A DNA stretch of 64,000 nt from Photobacterium galatheae (GTDB taxonomy: Bacteria; Pseudomonadota; Gammaproteobacteria; Enterobacterales; Vibrionaceae). The translations under genes were made by a program, and so were the position numbers. The stretch covers positions 124,001 to 188,000 of the forward strand of contig NZ_JMIB01000004.1 in the NCBI RefSeq assembly GCF_000695255.1, read 5' to 3'. The notes below the pieces were generated by a model, which was not told the DNA's origin, made no database searches, and worked only from the letters and a program-made list of their open reading frames with translations. Of the stretch, positions 29,008 through 38,334 are shown piece by piece (the first letter of the stretch is position 1; each line of letters starts with the position of its first letter).

Positions 29008-29313
29008 CTAAACAGTTTTGTGGTGCTTGAAACCTTGCTGCATGGTGGCATTCAGACGAAAACGGCGATAGAGAATTCGGGGTCTGATCAGATGAAGCAG
29101 CAGAATCACGGAACCCGCGACCATTAAAGGGTTGAATCCAATCCAGAGCAGGAAGCTCAGGCTACATAAGGCAATCCCGGTCAGCAGGTACAGCATCCCG
29201 TCAAACTGGCGGGGATGAATGGCTTGCATACAGGTACGGCAGAAAAGCCGGCTGTGAATACTCTGATTTTTCGCCGTAATTTTTTCACGGCAGATCGAAC
29301 AGGCGTGTGACAT
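29008..29313 (-). CDS. Zinc-ribbon inner-membrane protein of unknown function
   Basis: A 101-aa protein from ATG 29313 (AGGA is about 6 nt upstream). Two CxxC pairs at the N-terminus (CSIC, about residues 5-8; CRTC, about 26-29) look like a zinc ribbon. Two membrane helices follow (about 42-60 and 62-82), and the tail is basic (RPRILYRRFRLN). A longer reading from 29385 adds residues with no conserved feature. It lies downstream of the M16 protease on the same strand. I do not recognise a characterised family. Confidence 0.6.
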   Translation of the reverse strand: MSHACSICREKITAKNQSIHSRLFCRTCMQAIHPRQFDGMLYLLTGIALCSLSFLLWIGFNPLMVAGSVILLLHLIRPRILYRRFRLNATMQQGFKHHKTV

Positions 29314-29522
29314 ATCAGTTCCTGAACATTGTCTTGAGAAAATGTGCTTATTCGACCTCATGGCTTCTTGTGTCAAACCAGACACAGACTGCCAGCCAGA
29401 GGGGATATATTTTGATTTCTTAATTTAGTTAATCGACTGAAACCAAAGAAAAATTAGCGGAAATTATAAAAGTGTAACCGCGGTTCCATTTTTCGGGGGA
29501 ATGGTGTGCGATAACGGCATAT

Positions 29523-29545
29523 CCTCTGAGCCGGTGGCTCAGAGG
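29523..29545 (-). other. Intergenic hairpin between the M16 protease and the zinc-ribbon gene
   Basis: Perfect inverted repeat CCTCTGAGCC-GGT-GGCTCAGAGG. It has no T-run on the minus strand, so it is a structured element of uncertain role rather than a clear terminator. Confidence 0.45.
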
Positions 29546-29593
29546 CATGTATCAGAAGTATGGCAACGTCAGGGAAAGCACAAGCTGTCAGAA

Positions 29594-32359
29594 CTAGCAG
29601 GCTGTTTGCTGAAATAAGGAGACGGAAGTGATGGGTTCACCGGTTTCCAGTGGGGTCAGATTTCTGTGGGCATCCCCCTGAGCGTAAGCGATGAGCCGGT
29701 TGGCTGTCCGGGGTTTAATGGCTTCGACCATAAAACGCACCAGCTCGGCTCGGCTCAAGGTCGCCATTTCTGCAGCAATTTTCTGGCGCTGGTCGAAATG
29801 GTCGTCTTTGTGGCCGATACTGACCCAGTAACGTTGCGCTCGGGCGCGCAGGTTGGTATCCGGTTCAGATAACTGAGCAATCAGGCCCTGTTTGCTGGCC
29901 TGCCACTGGCTTTCGTTCAGTTCCAGCAGAACCAACGCAAAGGCATTGGTAAATTCGTCAATGGCTTCCAGCAATTGCAACGGTCCGGCCACCGGCGACT
30001 GGATATAGAGTAACAGGCCGGGATAACGGTTGAGGGGCAGGTTCGCTGTACCCACCATATACCCCAACTGCTGTTCGGTGCGCAGCTCGTGGAAGAAAGT
30101 GGTCGACATCAGGTGATTGGCCAGCGTAAAGATGGCGATTTCCCGGGGCGACTGTTCCCGGGACTGATGATAAATCAGGATGGCAGAATCGGCATGGCCA
30201 CAATCGACTTCGAACCGTAGTGTGCCGCTTTCCCCCAAATGTACCAGCGGGCGTTGTGCTTCGCCGTATAGCTGATCGGTGACCCGGAAGGCATCTTTCA
30301 GAACTTCTGCCAGTGCTAACGCCTCATCTTTGCGCCAGTCCCCATAAACAAAAGCATCGATATGCAGTTCGGCAAACATGGCATCCACAAAATCCGGCAG
30401 TTCAGATATTTCGACGGTTTCCAGTTCCTGAATCAGGGCCGGGTAGGGTGGATTATTGGGTTGCAGCAGACCCGTCAGTTGATTAAACAACTGGGAGATG
30501 GGTTTATCTTCTGCGGCATTGCGCCAGTTGCGCAGCATTTGCGCTTTAATACTGGCGAACCGCTCTTGTTTAAAGGTTCGGCCGGAGAATTTTTCCAGCA
30601 GCAGTTTGAGCAGCAGGGGTTGTTTCTCACTAAAGCCAGACAACTGTAATGTCACCCCACCCTGATGGGCATAGAGGTTATAAGCCATGCCTGCAACCTC
30701 GGCCGGATAAGCGGCTTCGTTGCAGGATTCCATCAGCATTTCAACGCAGAGTCGGGTTTTGACGATGTTCCGGACTGAACTGACGGCATGCGGACTATCA
30801 ATGGCCACATAGACCTGACCTTTGGGCACCCGAAACTCATGTTCCTGTTTGTACCACAGGCGAAAGCCGGGCAAATCCTGAATGAGCTGCGGGATATCAT
30901 CTCGCTGGCAGGTCAGTGGGTGGGGATCCAGCCGTTCACACAGATACGGATTGGGTTCCGGCAGGGTGAGGGCAGGATGAACGCCCGGAGCAGACCATGC
31001 CTGTAACTGGGCTTCTGTGAAAGGTTTGACCGAATAAGGCGTGTGATACCAGTCGGCGACCCGGTCGTGTGCCTGGCCTTTGGCAACCAGCGTCAGACGC
31101 AGGTTGTCCGGGCGCAGCATCGCCAGAACTTCTTTAAGCAGTGGTTCGTCGTAGTGGCTCATCATGTAATCGCCATAGACGATATCTTCCGGTGCATAGT
31201 GCATCAGATTCATGACCAGATAGCTGACAGTATCCAGTGGCCGGCTTTTTTCCTGATAACGGAAGGCTTGCTCCAGCACAGCGCGTTTTTCACGATAGCG
31301 CCATTCGGCCAGCCCCTGTTCGGCAATCAGGTGAATGTACTGAAAAATGGTGGTCACAATGTGATCGGTCTGCTCCAGTCCTTTTGGGGTCAGGTTCAGG
31401 CCAATTGTAAACTCACGGAAATTACTGCCGCTGATACCGCCACCGGCCGCCAGGGTATTGATCAATCCTTCGCTTTTCAGCAGCGACATCAGACTGCCGG
31501 TGCCTTCATTCCCCAATAAATGAGCCAGATAAGACAAAGGCTTGCTGCGGTAATGGATTTCCATGGCCGGCAGGGAAAACGACAGCGTGAGTTTGCGGAC
31601 TTCTTTGATCGGCTCAATGGCAATAAAACGGGCGTTTTCCCTGTCTGTTACCAGAGGGACAGCAATGGCCGGTTTTTCTTTGCCGACATTCGGGATCGCG
31701 CCAAAAAACTGTTCGGCAAATGTCTGCAGTTCGTCGAGCGATTGTGGGCCAAGCAGCACCAGCCCCATCAGATTGGCGGAGTAGTGCTGTTTGTAGAAGG
31801 CGATTAGTTCGTCGCGGACTGGCAGATCCGGACGGTCTTCCAGCGTACTGAGATCTCCGACGGAAAATTTGGCAAAGGGGTGCTCCGGATTGATGGTTTC
31901 CTTATGCACCTGATACAGACGACGGACATCGTCTTTCAGCTTCAGTTTGTATTCGGAATCCACGGCCTGCCGTTCTTTGTCGACGGAATCGGCATTAAAC
32001 AGCGGCGCGGTAAAAAATTGTCCGAACCGTTCCAGCCCGGCTGCAAATGCGGGCGGAACGATTTCGAAGAAATAGGTCGTGTTTTCGGTACCCGTCCAGG
32101 CATTGTTACTGCCACCGTACTGGTTCACAAAGGATTGAAATTCACCGGGATGAGGGAATTTCTCGGTGCCGAGAAACAGCATGTGTTCCAGAAAGTGGGC
32201 CATCCCCTGACGATCCAGCGGATCATCGAAATGGCCGATGCCGACCGACAGTGCCGCTGCCGACCTCGGTGCTGCCTGATCATGGACCAGTAACACCCTG
32301 AGTTGGTTATCCAGGGTCAGATAGCGGTACTCTTTGGGATCGTTCGGACTCTTGAACAC
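29594..32359 (-). CDS. M16-family zinc metallopeptidase (insulinase/pitrilysin type)
   Basis: A 921-aa peptidase of the pitrilysin subfamily. The inverted zinc motif is His55-Phe-Leu-Glu58-His59 in AHFLEHMLFLGTEKFP; the distal ligand Glu follows in the ERQAVDSEYKLKL stretch. Four related M16 domains are expected from the length. The C-terminal half has the substrate-handling HELRTEQQLGYMV motif. E. coli PtrA has a signal peptide; here the protein begins MFKSPNDPKEYRYL with no signal, so a cytoplasmic location is likely. Divergent from sixA. Confidence 0.92.
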   Translation of the reverse strand: MFKSPNDPKEYRYLTLDNQLRVLLVHDQAAPRSAAALSVGIGHFDDPLDRQGMAHFLEHMLFLGTEKFPHPGEFQSFVNQYGGSNNAWTGTENTTYFFEIVPPAFAAGLERFGQFFTAPLFNADSVDKERQAVDSEYKLKLKDDVRRLYQVHKETINPEHPFAKFSVGDLSTLEDRPDLPVRDELIAFYKQHYSANLMGLVLLGPQSLDELQTFAEQFFGAIPNVGKEKPAIAVPLVTDRENARFIAIEPIKEVRKLTLSFSLPAMEIHYRSKPLSYLAHLLGNEGTGSLMSLLKSEGLINTLAAGGGISGSNFREFTIGLNLTPKGLEQTDHIVTTIFQYIHLIAEQGLAEWRYREKRAVLEQAFRYQEKSRPLDTVSYLVMNLMHYAPEDIVYGDYMMSHYDEPLLKEVLAMLRPDNLRLTLVAKGQAHDRVADWYHTPYSVKPFTEAQLQAWSAPGVHPALTLPEPNPYLCERLDPHPLTCQRDDIPQLIQDLPGFRLWYKQEHEFRVPKGQVYVAIDSPHAVSSVRNIVKTRLCVEMLMESCNEAAYPAEVAGMAYNLYAHQGGVTLQLSGFSEKQPLLLKLLLEKFSGRTFKQERFASIKAQMLRNWRNAAEDKPISQLFNQLTGLLQPNNPPYPALIQELETVEISELPDFVDAMFAELHIDAFVYGDWRKDEALALAEVLKDAFRVTDQLYGEAQRPLVHLGESGTLRFEVDCGHADSAILIYHQSREQSPREIAIFTLANHLMSTTFFHELRTEQQLGYMVGTANLPLNRYPGLLLYIQSPVAGPLQLLEAIDEFTNAFALVLLELNESQWQASKQGLIAQLSEPDTNLRARAQRYWVSIGHKDDHFDQRQKIAAEMATLSRAELVRFMVEAIKPRTANRLIAYAQGDAHRNLTPLETGEPITSVSLFQQTAC

Positions 32360-32580
32360 AGGAAGCGCCTATTTTTACAGGGAATTAGGCTAATTATGAC
32401 GCCCAATAATGACACTGGCAAATTCTGTCTGGTCAGTTGTTATGTTTCAGGGAAATGATCCTGTGATCGCGATAGCGATTCAGCCGTCACGCTTTCGGAT
32501 CACTTAAGATTAAATGGCTACCCTGTCTATGCCAGCCTTTGCTAGCATAGCCACAGAAACGCGCAATCGGATTGGAGACT

Positions 32581-33075
32581 ATGCGAATTTTTATCATGCG
32601 TCACGGCGAAGCACAGCATTTTGCCCCAAGTGATGCGGAGCGGCCCCTGACCGCACAAGGAAAGTCTTACTCGCGCCAGATGGCAAAGCAACTCGCCAGT
32701 CATCTGGACGGTCAGCTGGATCTGGTCTGGGTCAGCCCTTACCTGCGTGCGCAACAGACCTGGCAGGCAATGTCAGAAGAGCTGCCGGTGCCCAAAACGC
32801 TGATGACGATTGATGATATTACCCCTTACGGCGATGCTGCGCAGGTGGCTGATTATCTGAAAGCGGTGATTGAACTGGAAAAACCGGAAACCGTGCTGGT
32901 GGTCTCTCACTTGCCATTAGTCGGTTATCTGAGTGCTGAACTGGTGCCCGGATTGCAACCGCTGATGTTTCGAACGTCCTCCATTGCCGCGGTTGACTTT
33001 CATCCAGAAGGTGAACCGTCCGCCTTATTATGGCAGGAGAACCCGGTTGAGGCCGTCCAGTCGAATCATCACTAA
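32581..33075 (+). CDS. sixA: SixA phosphohistidine phosphatase
   Basis: Histidine-phosphatase-superfamily enzyme that removes phosphate from histidine, known to act on PtsN-route and ArcB-type phosphohistidine; 164 aa. The RHG motif is MRIFIMRHGEA at the very start, and the second histidine is in VVSHLPLVGYL. I used ATG 32581 because it gives the conserved N-terminus; the TTG 9 nt upstream is not needed. GGAG sits just ahead of it. Confidence 0.92.
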   Translation: MRIFIMRHGEAQHFAPSDAERPLTAQGKSYSRQMAKQLASHLDGQLDLVWVSPYLRAQQTWQAMSEELPVPKTLMTIDDITPYGDAAQVADYLKAVIELEKPETVLVVSHLPLVGYLSAELVPGLQPLMFRTSSIAAVDFHPEGEPSALLWQENPVEAVQSNHH

Positions 33076-33157
33076 GTTGGGTGCAGAGCGCACTTTTCAA
33101 TGACCAGACTGTCCAGCCCGGATGGTTCAGGTACAATCCATCTTAAAAGAATGATTG

Positions 33158-33532
33158 ATGAATAAACTGGTTATGAAAAAGATACTTCTTGTTTTGTTCG
33201 GCAGCCTGGGACTGACTGCCTGTGCAGCGAACATGGTTAAACCCAATATTGTGGCCAACGGGGCAATTAAATGGGCCAACGGTGTTCGTGAAGAAATGAA
33301 TATTTCTAAGTCGGGCAGTACGTTAACTTTCCTGTCCCCACCAAGCATTATGGCACCCGGTGGTATCACGATTTTTTCCCGCATCGACAGTGCCCGTAAC
33401 GGCAACTGCGAACATTACTACAACGAAAGTGCAATGAAAGTGCGGATGCAGATTTGTGACACCGGTGAAGTGACGCTGATCCAGGATGGTCAGGTGATTA
33501 ACGTTGGTGCGCTGGCGCGGGAAGTTTATTGA
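33158..33532 (+). CDS. Small outer-membrane-type lipoprotein, unknown function
   Basis: A 124-aa lipoprotein with a signal peptide and lipobox LGLTAC (Cys about residue 22). The mature part has an alternating beta-like pattern and two further cysteines (NCEHYY, QICDTG) that could pair. Start ATG 33158 is chosen; ATG 33173 would give a shorter signal (MKKILLVLFG). I do not recognise the family. It lies between sixA and the CRISPR leader and has its own terminator. Confidence 0.65.
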   Translation: MNKLVMKKILLVLFGSLGLTACAANMVKPNIVANGAIKWANGVREEMNISKSGSTLTFLSPPSIMAPGGITIFSRIDSARNGNCEHYYNESAMKVRMQICDTGEVTLIQDGQVINVGALAREVY

Positions 33533-33567
33533 AATTGCCTGAAGGGCGAGTGAATTCTGAAACCCTG

Positions 33568-33598
33568 ATCCCTTGATGTCACTCATCGAGGGATTTTT
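33568..33598 (+). terminator. Rho-independent terminator after the lipoprotein gene
   Basis: Stem ATCCCTTGATG / CATCGAGGGAT (11 bp, one G-U), 5-nt loop, then TTTTT. It separates the lipoprotein gene from the CRISPR leader. Confidence 0.88.
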
Positions 33599-33734
33599 GT
33601 ATGTGCCAACCCATTTCATGACGGCCATCATCTCTGGTTTGACAGAGACGGAGGCAGGTGTTTTTTATGTGGAAAAGTCTGGTAGAATTTTCCTGCATGA
33701 AAAATATGTTATAGAACAAAGAGATAATTTTAGA
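33599..33734 (+). promoter_or_regulatory. Probable CRISPR leader
   Basis: Sequence immediately before the first perfect repeat. The last 60 nt are strongly AT-rich (for example GATAATTTTAGA at the junction), as expected of a type I-E leader. The orientation is set by the degenerate repeat at the opposite end. No IHF site was scored. Confidence 0.6.
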
Positions 33735-34739
33735 GTGTTCCCCGTATCTACGGGGATGAACCGCGCAGACGATTATTAGCGAACTGGCGCACCATGTGTT
33801 CCCCGTATCTACGGGGATGAACCGAGTTTTCATCAGAATCGTTTAAACTGGACTCAGTGTTCCCCGTATCTACGGGGATGAACCGGTCGCCGGAATGCCG
33901 CTCACGAATGAATTGCTGTGTTCCCCGTATCTACGGGGATGAACCGAACTAGGTTTTTTGTGCGCTTTGTCGCTTCCGGTGTTCCCCGTATCTACGGGGA
34001 TGAACCGTTAATGTGATTAAATGGCCACATCAGCCACACGTGTTCCCCGTATCTACGGGGATGAACCGTTGTCGTACCGCTATGTTCGGACTATGGTTGA
34101 GTGTTCCCCGTATCTACGGGGATGAACCGTTGAAACGCTTGGAAAATGGGGACGAGAAGGCGTGTTCCCCGTATCTACGGGGATGAACCGCGTAATTGGG
34201 TGTTGGGTATTCGTACCCAGTAGTGTTCCCCGTATCTACGGGGATGAACCGGCGAGTTCATTTGTTATGTATATCCGGAATAAGTGTTCCCCGTATCTAC
34301 GGGGATGAACCGATACTTTATTAGGTCAGGGTATTGAGTTTTTGGTGTTCCCCGTATCTACGGGGATGAACCGAATGAATCAGGACGCGCAACATCATCA
34401 CTAGTGTGTTCCCCGTATCTACGGGGATGAACCGCGATCCCGATATAACGTTTATCGGTCGGTAAAGTGTTCCCCGTATCTACGGGGATGAACCGGGGCA
34501 GCAGCTCAAACTTAAATCGCAGGGGACGTGTTCCCCGTATCTACGGGGATGAACCGTGTGGAATGCCTTGTATAGACACTTTTTTCAGGTGTTCCCCGTA
34601 TCTACGGGGATGAACCGCCTGAGGATTTTGACTCGTATAGAGAGGAGACGTGTTCCCCGTATCTACGGGGATGAACCGAACAGGGGCTTAGGGTATATTA
34701 GTAATTTCTCGTGTTCCCCGTAGATACGGGGAAGCCCCA
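33735..34739 (+). CRISPR. Type I-E-like CRISPR array: 17 repeats, 16 spacers
   Basis: A 29-nt repeat beginning GTGTTCCCCGTA and ending GATGAACCG, with internal stem CCCCGTA/TACGGGG, recurs at an exact 61-nt period from 33735 to 34678: sixteen copies that look identical. A seventeenth, degenerate copy is at 34711-34739. All sixteen spacers are 32 nt. Repeat length, sequence, stem and spacer size are those of subtype I-E (E. coli repeat type). Transcription should run on the plus strand from the AT-rich left side. No cas gene is in the window; the neighbours are housekeeping genes. All spacers differ from each other by eye. Confidence 0.98.
34711..34739 (+). repeat. Degenerate terminal CRISPR repeat
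   Basis: The last repeat keeps GTGTTCCCCGTA but then reads GATACGGGGAAGCCCCA, losing the GATGAACCG end. The changes lengthen the stem to TTCCCCGTA/TACGGGGAA (9 bp). Decay of the leader-distal repeat is the usual sign of array polarity. Confidence 0.9.
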
Positions 34740-34757
34740 TGTTTTTCATCCCGGTGC

Positions 34758-35291
34758 TTACCGCTCCGGGATTTCAATCAGTACCAGCAGGGCACCAGCG
34801 CCGCCAAATTCCAGCGGTGCCTGATGAAACGCCATCACATCCGGGTGTTGGGCCAGCCAGAGTGGGGCTTTCTGCTTCAGAATATGTTTCCCGATGCCGT
34901 GCATCACGCAGGCACAGGACACGCCATCTTTGATACAGGCGGCAATCATTGCGGCCAGTTCTCGTTTTGCTTCCATTTGTGTCATACCGTGCATATCCAG
35001 AAAAATATCCGGGACATAGACACCGCGCCGTAACTTTTTCACTTCATACTTAGACACATCGGAACGGGCATACTGCATCGGGCCGTGTTCGCTGAGGTGC
35101 GGCTCGAACTCGTCCGAGAAGTAAAACTCGTGATTTTGGCTGTCTTTGATGCTCACATTGCGCTTATCGGTTTTCGGGCGCTGTCGGCGTGGGGTGATTA
35201 TGGTATCATTCGACAGCTTTTTAATGCCCTGAACTGCTTCCTGAAAGAGCGCGAAGTCGTCTTCTTCCAGGGCGGGGTCTTTTTTACTCAT
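34758..35291 (-). CDS. smrB: SmrB, Smr-domain ribosome-rescue endonuclease
   Basis: Cleaves mRNA at collided ribosomes so that tmRNA can act; 177 aa. The Smr domain is C-terminal: LDMHGMTQMEAKREL, CVMHGIGKHIL and APLEFGGAGALLVLI are its three conserved blocks. The N-terminal helix region (EDDFALFQEAVQGIKKL) matches the ribosome-binding extension of SmrB. ATG at 35291 gives MSKKDPALEED; an adjacent ATG at 35294 is equally possible. Divergent from prmB across about 50 bp. Confidence 0.94.
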   Translation of the reverse strand: MSKKDPALEEDDFALFQEAVQGIKKLSNDTIITPRRQRPKTDKRNVSIKDSQNHEFYFSDEFEPHLSEHGPMQYARSDVSKYEVKKLRRGVYVPDIFLDMHGMTQMEAKRELAAMIAACIKDGVSCACVMHGIGKHILKQKAPLWLAQHPDVMAFHQAPLEFGGAGALLVLIEIPER

Positions 35292-35344
35292 CATCAATTT
35301 CCAACTACTTTATCGCGGTATTGTAGCGCCATTTGGAGGCTATT

Positions 35345-36277
35345 TTGGATAAGATTTTTGTCGACGAAGCCGTCAACGAACTTCACACATTACAGGACAT
35401 GCTACGTTGGACCGTCAGCCGATTCAACGATGCGGGCCTGTTTTATGGCCATGGCACAGACAATGCCTGGGATGAAGCGGTGCAGCTGGTTCTGCCGACG
35501 CTGCATCTGCCGATTGATATTCCTGCTGACGCGCGCTTCTCGCGCCTGACCAGCAGTGAGCGCCGTGCCATTGTTGAGCGCGTGGTCCGTCGTGTGACTG
35601 AGCGTACGCCGGTGGCCTATCTGACTAACCGCGCCTGGTTCTGCGGGCTGGAGTTCTTCGTGGATGAACGCGTTCTGGTGCCACGTTCTCCGATTGGTGA
35701 GCTGATTGATAATGGCTTTGAGCCGTTTCTGAACCGTGAGCCAACCCGCATTATGGATCTGTGTACCGGCAGCGGCTGTATCGGCATTGCCTGTGCTTAT
35801 GCGTTCCCGGAAGCGGAAGTGGATCTGGTTGATATCTCAACCGACGCACTGGCTGTCGCCGAGCAGAATATTCACGATCACGGTCTGGAACAGCAGGTGA
35901 TTCCGCTGCATTCCGATCTGCTGCGTGATGTGCCGAAAGATCAGTACGACATCATTGTCTCTAATCCACCTTATGTGGATCAGGAAGACATGGACAGCCT
36001 GCCGGAAGAATTTCGTCATGAACCAGAGCTGGGTCTGGCTGCCGGTTTTGATGGTCTGGATCTGGTTCGTCGTATTCTGGCCAACGCGCCCGATTATCTG
36101 GCAGAAGACGGGATTCTGATTTGCGAAGTGGGCAACTCCATGATTCACATGGAAGCACAATACCCGCACATTCCGTTCACCTGGATTGAGTTCGAAAACG
36201 GCGGCCACGGCGTCTTCATGATGACCCGTGAACAGCTGCTTGATTGCGCAGCAGATTTCGCTGAATACAAAGACTGA
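35345..36277 (+). CDS. prmB: PrmB, ribosomal protein uL3 glutamine methyltransferase
   Basis: Methylates the glutamine of ribosomal protein L3 using S-adenosylmethionine; 310 aa. The N-terminal helical domain ([21 protein letters not shown], quoted in part as [16 protein letters not shown]) precedes the Rossmann fold with [19 protein letters not shown], and the catalytic NPPY is in [14 protein letters not shown] chose TTG 35345 because GGAGG at 35335-35339 lies 5 nt before it and it gives the family N-terminus MDKIFVDEA; the TTG at 35333 has no such site. Confidence 0.95.
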   Translation: MDKIFVDEAVNELHTLQDMLRWTVSRFNDAGLFYGHGTDNAWDEAVQLVLPTLHLPIDIPADARFSRLTSSERRAIVERVVRRVTERTPVAYLTNRAWFCGLEFFVDERVLVPRSPIGELIDNGFEPFLNREPTRIMDLCTGSGCIGIACAYAFPEAEVDLVDISTDALAVAEQNIHDHGLEQQVIPLHSDLLRDVPKDQYDIIVSNPPYVDQEDMDSLPEEFRHEPELGLAAGFDGLDLVRRILANAPDYLAEDGILICEVGNSMIHMEAQYPHIPFTWIEFENGGHGVFMMTREQLLDCAADFAEYKD

Positions 36278-36300
36278 TACCTTCCCCCTTTCAGTTTTCA

Positions 36301-36331
36301 AACAGCCGGATTTCATCTGGCTGTTTTTTTC
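36301..36331 (+). terminator. Rho-independent terminator after prmB
   Basis: Stem AACAGCCGGA / TCTGGCTGTT with a short loop (one G-T pair), followed by a T-run. Confidence 0.88.
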
Positions 36332-36428
36332 TGCCTTTTGTTTTCCCGTCGCTTCCCCGCGCAAAGTCTCAAAACTGACTGCCTCATTTCTCATGTTTAA
36401 AATTCATGACCTATAAATGCTGCACAAA

Positions 36429-36488
36429 TATCCGGCATCCGTGACTGAAATGTCAGGGGCGGTAGCGTGTTTGGCTGCAAAGTACACG
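36429..36488 (+). repeat. Repeated upstream element, copy A (before the PhoD-like gene)
   Basis: A 60-nt segment with a near-copy at 41795-41853. Shared blocks are TATCCGG, then CTGAAATG, then GGCGGTAGCGTGT, then TGCAAAG and ACACG. The segment CGTGT-N13-ACACG is an inverted repeat in both copies, and CTGAAATGTCAG forms a small hairpin here. It ends 76 nt before ATG 36565. A shared operator, a structured 5' UTR, or a recombination footprint are all possible; I do not recognise it. Confidence 0.7.
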
Positions 36489-36564
36489 GAGAAATCACAA
36501 GGGTGACAGCCCAAGAATGAATGTTGTCAATGACCGGAAGCACTCATGGTGAGGAGGGTTTGCA

Positions 36565-38250
36565 ATGAGTCAACTTCGTCCCGCTCAGTTAGGACCCATT
36601 GTGGGGCATACGACTGCAACAAGTGCACGGATTTGGATTCGTGGCGCGACCGAAAGCGAAAATTTAGAATTTAACCTTGGCCGAAGAACAGTTGGGGTGA
36701 TTGCGATTACTCGGGTGAATGGCCGTCGTCCGAGGCTGCGCCGAGTGTATTATTTTCGTTTGCGACGTGAATATGATCGAACCGGCACTTTTACATTAGG
36801 TGAAGAATTGGGGCTAAAGCCCAAGAATAGCCAGTTATTCCCGCTGGAAGCAGATACGGAATATGAAGTGCGGGTTGGGACACTCTCGGTTGATGATCCG
36901 AATCCAGAAGATGACAGCCTTTCCCATACGACACTTGCAGAGCGGCTGCCCGATCCTGACATCTGGTTTAGTGATCTTGAAGCTTTGGATCCGGAACTGT
37001 CCGAAGCAAAATTTCGCACATTTCCGGCAGAATCGCATGAGCGGGGGATCAGCTTTATCCTGGGGTCATGCCGTTACCCGGGAATCCTGTGGAAAGCGAA
37101 ACACTCAGACGCCATTTTTGAACCTTTATTGAATGAAGCGTCAGGTCTTGATGCGCGGGAACGGGTGAATTTGCTGCTCATGGTAGGTGACCAGATTTAT
37201 GCGGATATGCTCAACCGGCATGTTCCAGTGATGAAAGCTGAAACCTATGAAGCATTCCAATCGCGCTATCAACAAGCATTCGGTTCCAGGCACATGCGGC
37301 GATTACTCCGGCAATTTCCAACGTACATGATCCTTGATGACCATGAAATCGAAGATAACTGGTCTCAGGATCGTATTTGCCGTGCAGAAAGCCGTTGTGT
37401 GTTTAACCTGGCTATAGACGCCTATCGAAGTTATCAGTGGGTGCATGGCCCGAACTGTTTTGGCGAGCGCCTGTACTACAAGTTTGACTGTGGTGGCTAT
37501 CCCTTTTTTGTGCTGGATACACGTACTCAGCGTGTGATGAATGATGTCCTGAATTCTCTGGAAGATAATTGTCTGTTGGGCCGGCCAAGTCTGGCAGACG
37601 AAGAACCCAGTCAGCTCGACCTGTTGCTGCGCTGGCTGGAAGATTGTCAGCATCGTCTGGGGAATATTCCCAAGTTCATCGTGAGTTCAAGCGTATTTGT
37701 TCCCAATCCTGTCGATGCACGCCTCGGGCGAGTGGGTTCAGTCGAAGATCGGGTTCGTTGGTGTGAAGCGACGGATTCCTGGCCGGCCTTTCCGACCACC
37801 AGAAAAGCGATCCTCCAGAAAATTGTGGAATCTGAAGTGCAAAACGTGGTGTTCCTGTCCGGGGATATTCATTGCAGTAATGTCGCTGAAATGCGCTTTT
37901 CCGGTGCTGCCGGCAGTGAAGAACTGCGTGCGTTTTCTATTACATCATCGGCCTTTTACTGGCCATTTCCTTTTGCCGATGGTGATCCGTCCGGATTTGT
38001 CCATGACTCACAGGCAGAGCGGCAGGAAGACACCTTCTCTTTTGAGGCTAATGGCGTGGCCTGTGAAATGAATTACCGGGCATGGAACTTTACCCAGGAA
38101 GATAATTTCTGCCGGGTCGATATTGACCGGGCAACCCATCAGATCCGGGTGACAACTTTCGGCAAAAAAGGTCAGGTGCTTGAGGCAGGCGGATGGTTTG
38201 GTCTGCCCGGTGAGCCACTTCGTACCGAACTGAGACTGGCAGACTGGTAA
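36565..38250 (+). CDS. PhoD-like metallophosphatase (alkaline phosphatase D family)
   Basis: A 561-aa protein of the PhoD/calcineurin-like phosphatase type. Metal-binding motifs are visible in order: ILGSCRYPG, MVGDQIYADML, ILDDHEIEDNW, and VFLSGDIHCSN followed by later His/Asp residues. An N-terminal domain with GPIVGHTTATSARIWIRG is the usual PhoD beta-sandwich start. There is no signal peptide or Tat motif (MSQLRPAQLGPIVG), so the protein is probably cytoplasmic, unlike classical PhoD. A strong GAGGAGGG site precedes ATG. It is followed closely by the GMC-hydrolase fusion gene. Confidence 0.85.
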   Translation: MSQLRPAQLGPIVGHTTATSARIWIRGATESENLEFNLGRRTVGVIAITRVNGRRPRLRRVYYFRLRREYDRTGTFTLGEELGLKPKNSQLFPLEADTEYEVRVGTLSVDDPNPEDDSLSHTTLAERLPDPDIWFSDLEALDPELSEAKFRTFPAESHERGISFILGSCRYPGILWKAKHSDAIFEPLLNEASGLDARERVNLLLMVGDQIYADMLNRHVPVMKAETYEAFQSRYQQAFGSRHMRRLLRQFPTYMILDDHEIEDNWSQDRICRAESRCVFNLAIDAYRSYQWVHGPNCFGERLYYKFDCGGYPFFVLDTRTQRVMNDVLNSLEDNCLLGRPSLADEEPSQLDLLLRWLEDCQHRLGNIPKFIVSSSVFVPNPVDARLGRVGSVEDRVRWCEATDSWPAFPTTRKAILQKIVESEVQNVVFLSGDIHCSNVAEMRFSGAAGSEELRAFSITSSAFYWPFPFADGDPSGFVHDSQAERQEDTFSFEANGVACEMNYRAWNFTQEDNFCRVDIDRATHQIRVTTFGKKGQVLEAGGWFGLPGEPLRTELRLADW

Positions 38251-38334
38251 AGGAAACATCCGGGATTGATCTGAGAGTCAGGTCAGCATCTGAGAACGAT
38301 GTCGCAAGCGGGTGAGTTGAGCGGAGCCTGAATA

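Noticed and set aside
33579-33833. Frames running through the CRISPR leader and first repeats
   Set aside because: They include repeat and spacer sequence and have no ribosome site.
34739-34933. Plus-strand frame at the right end of the CRISPR array
   Set aside because: It is antisense to smrB and starts at the last repeat; no sign of a cas or toxin gene.
36445-36488. Possible cyclic-di-GMP (GEMM) riboswitch because of GGTAGCG and GCAAAG strings
   Set aside because: The conserved blocks are in the wrong order and the stem layout does not match the known aptamer.
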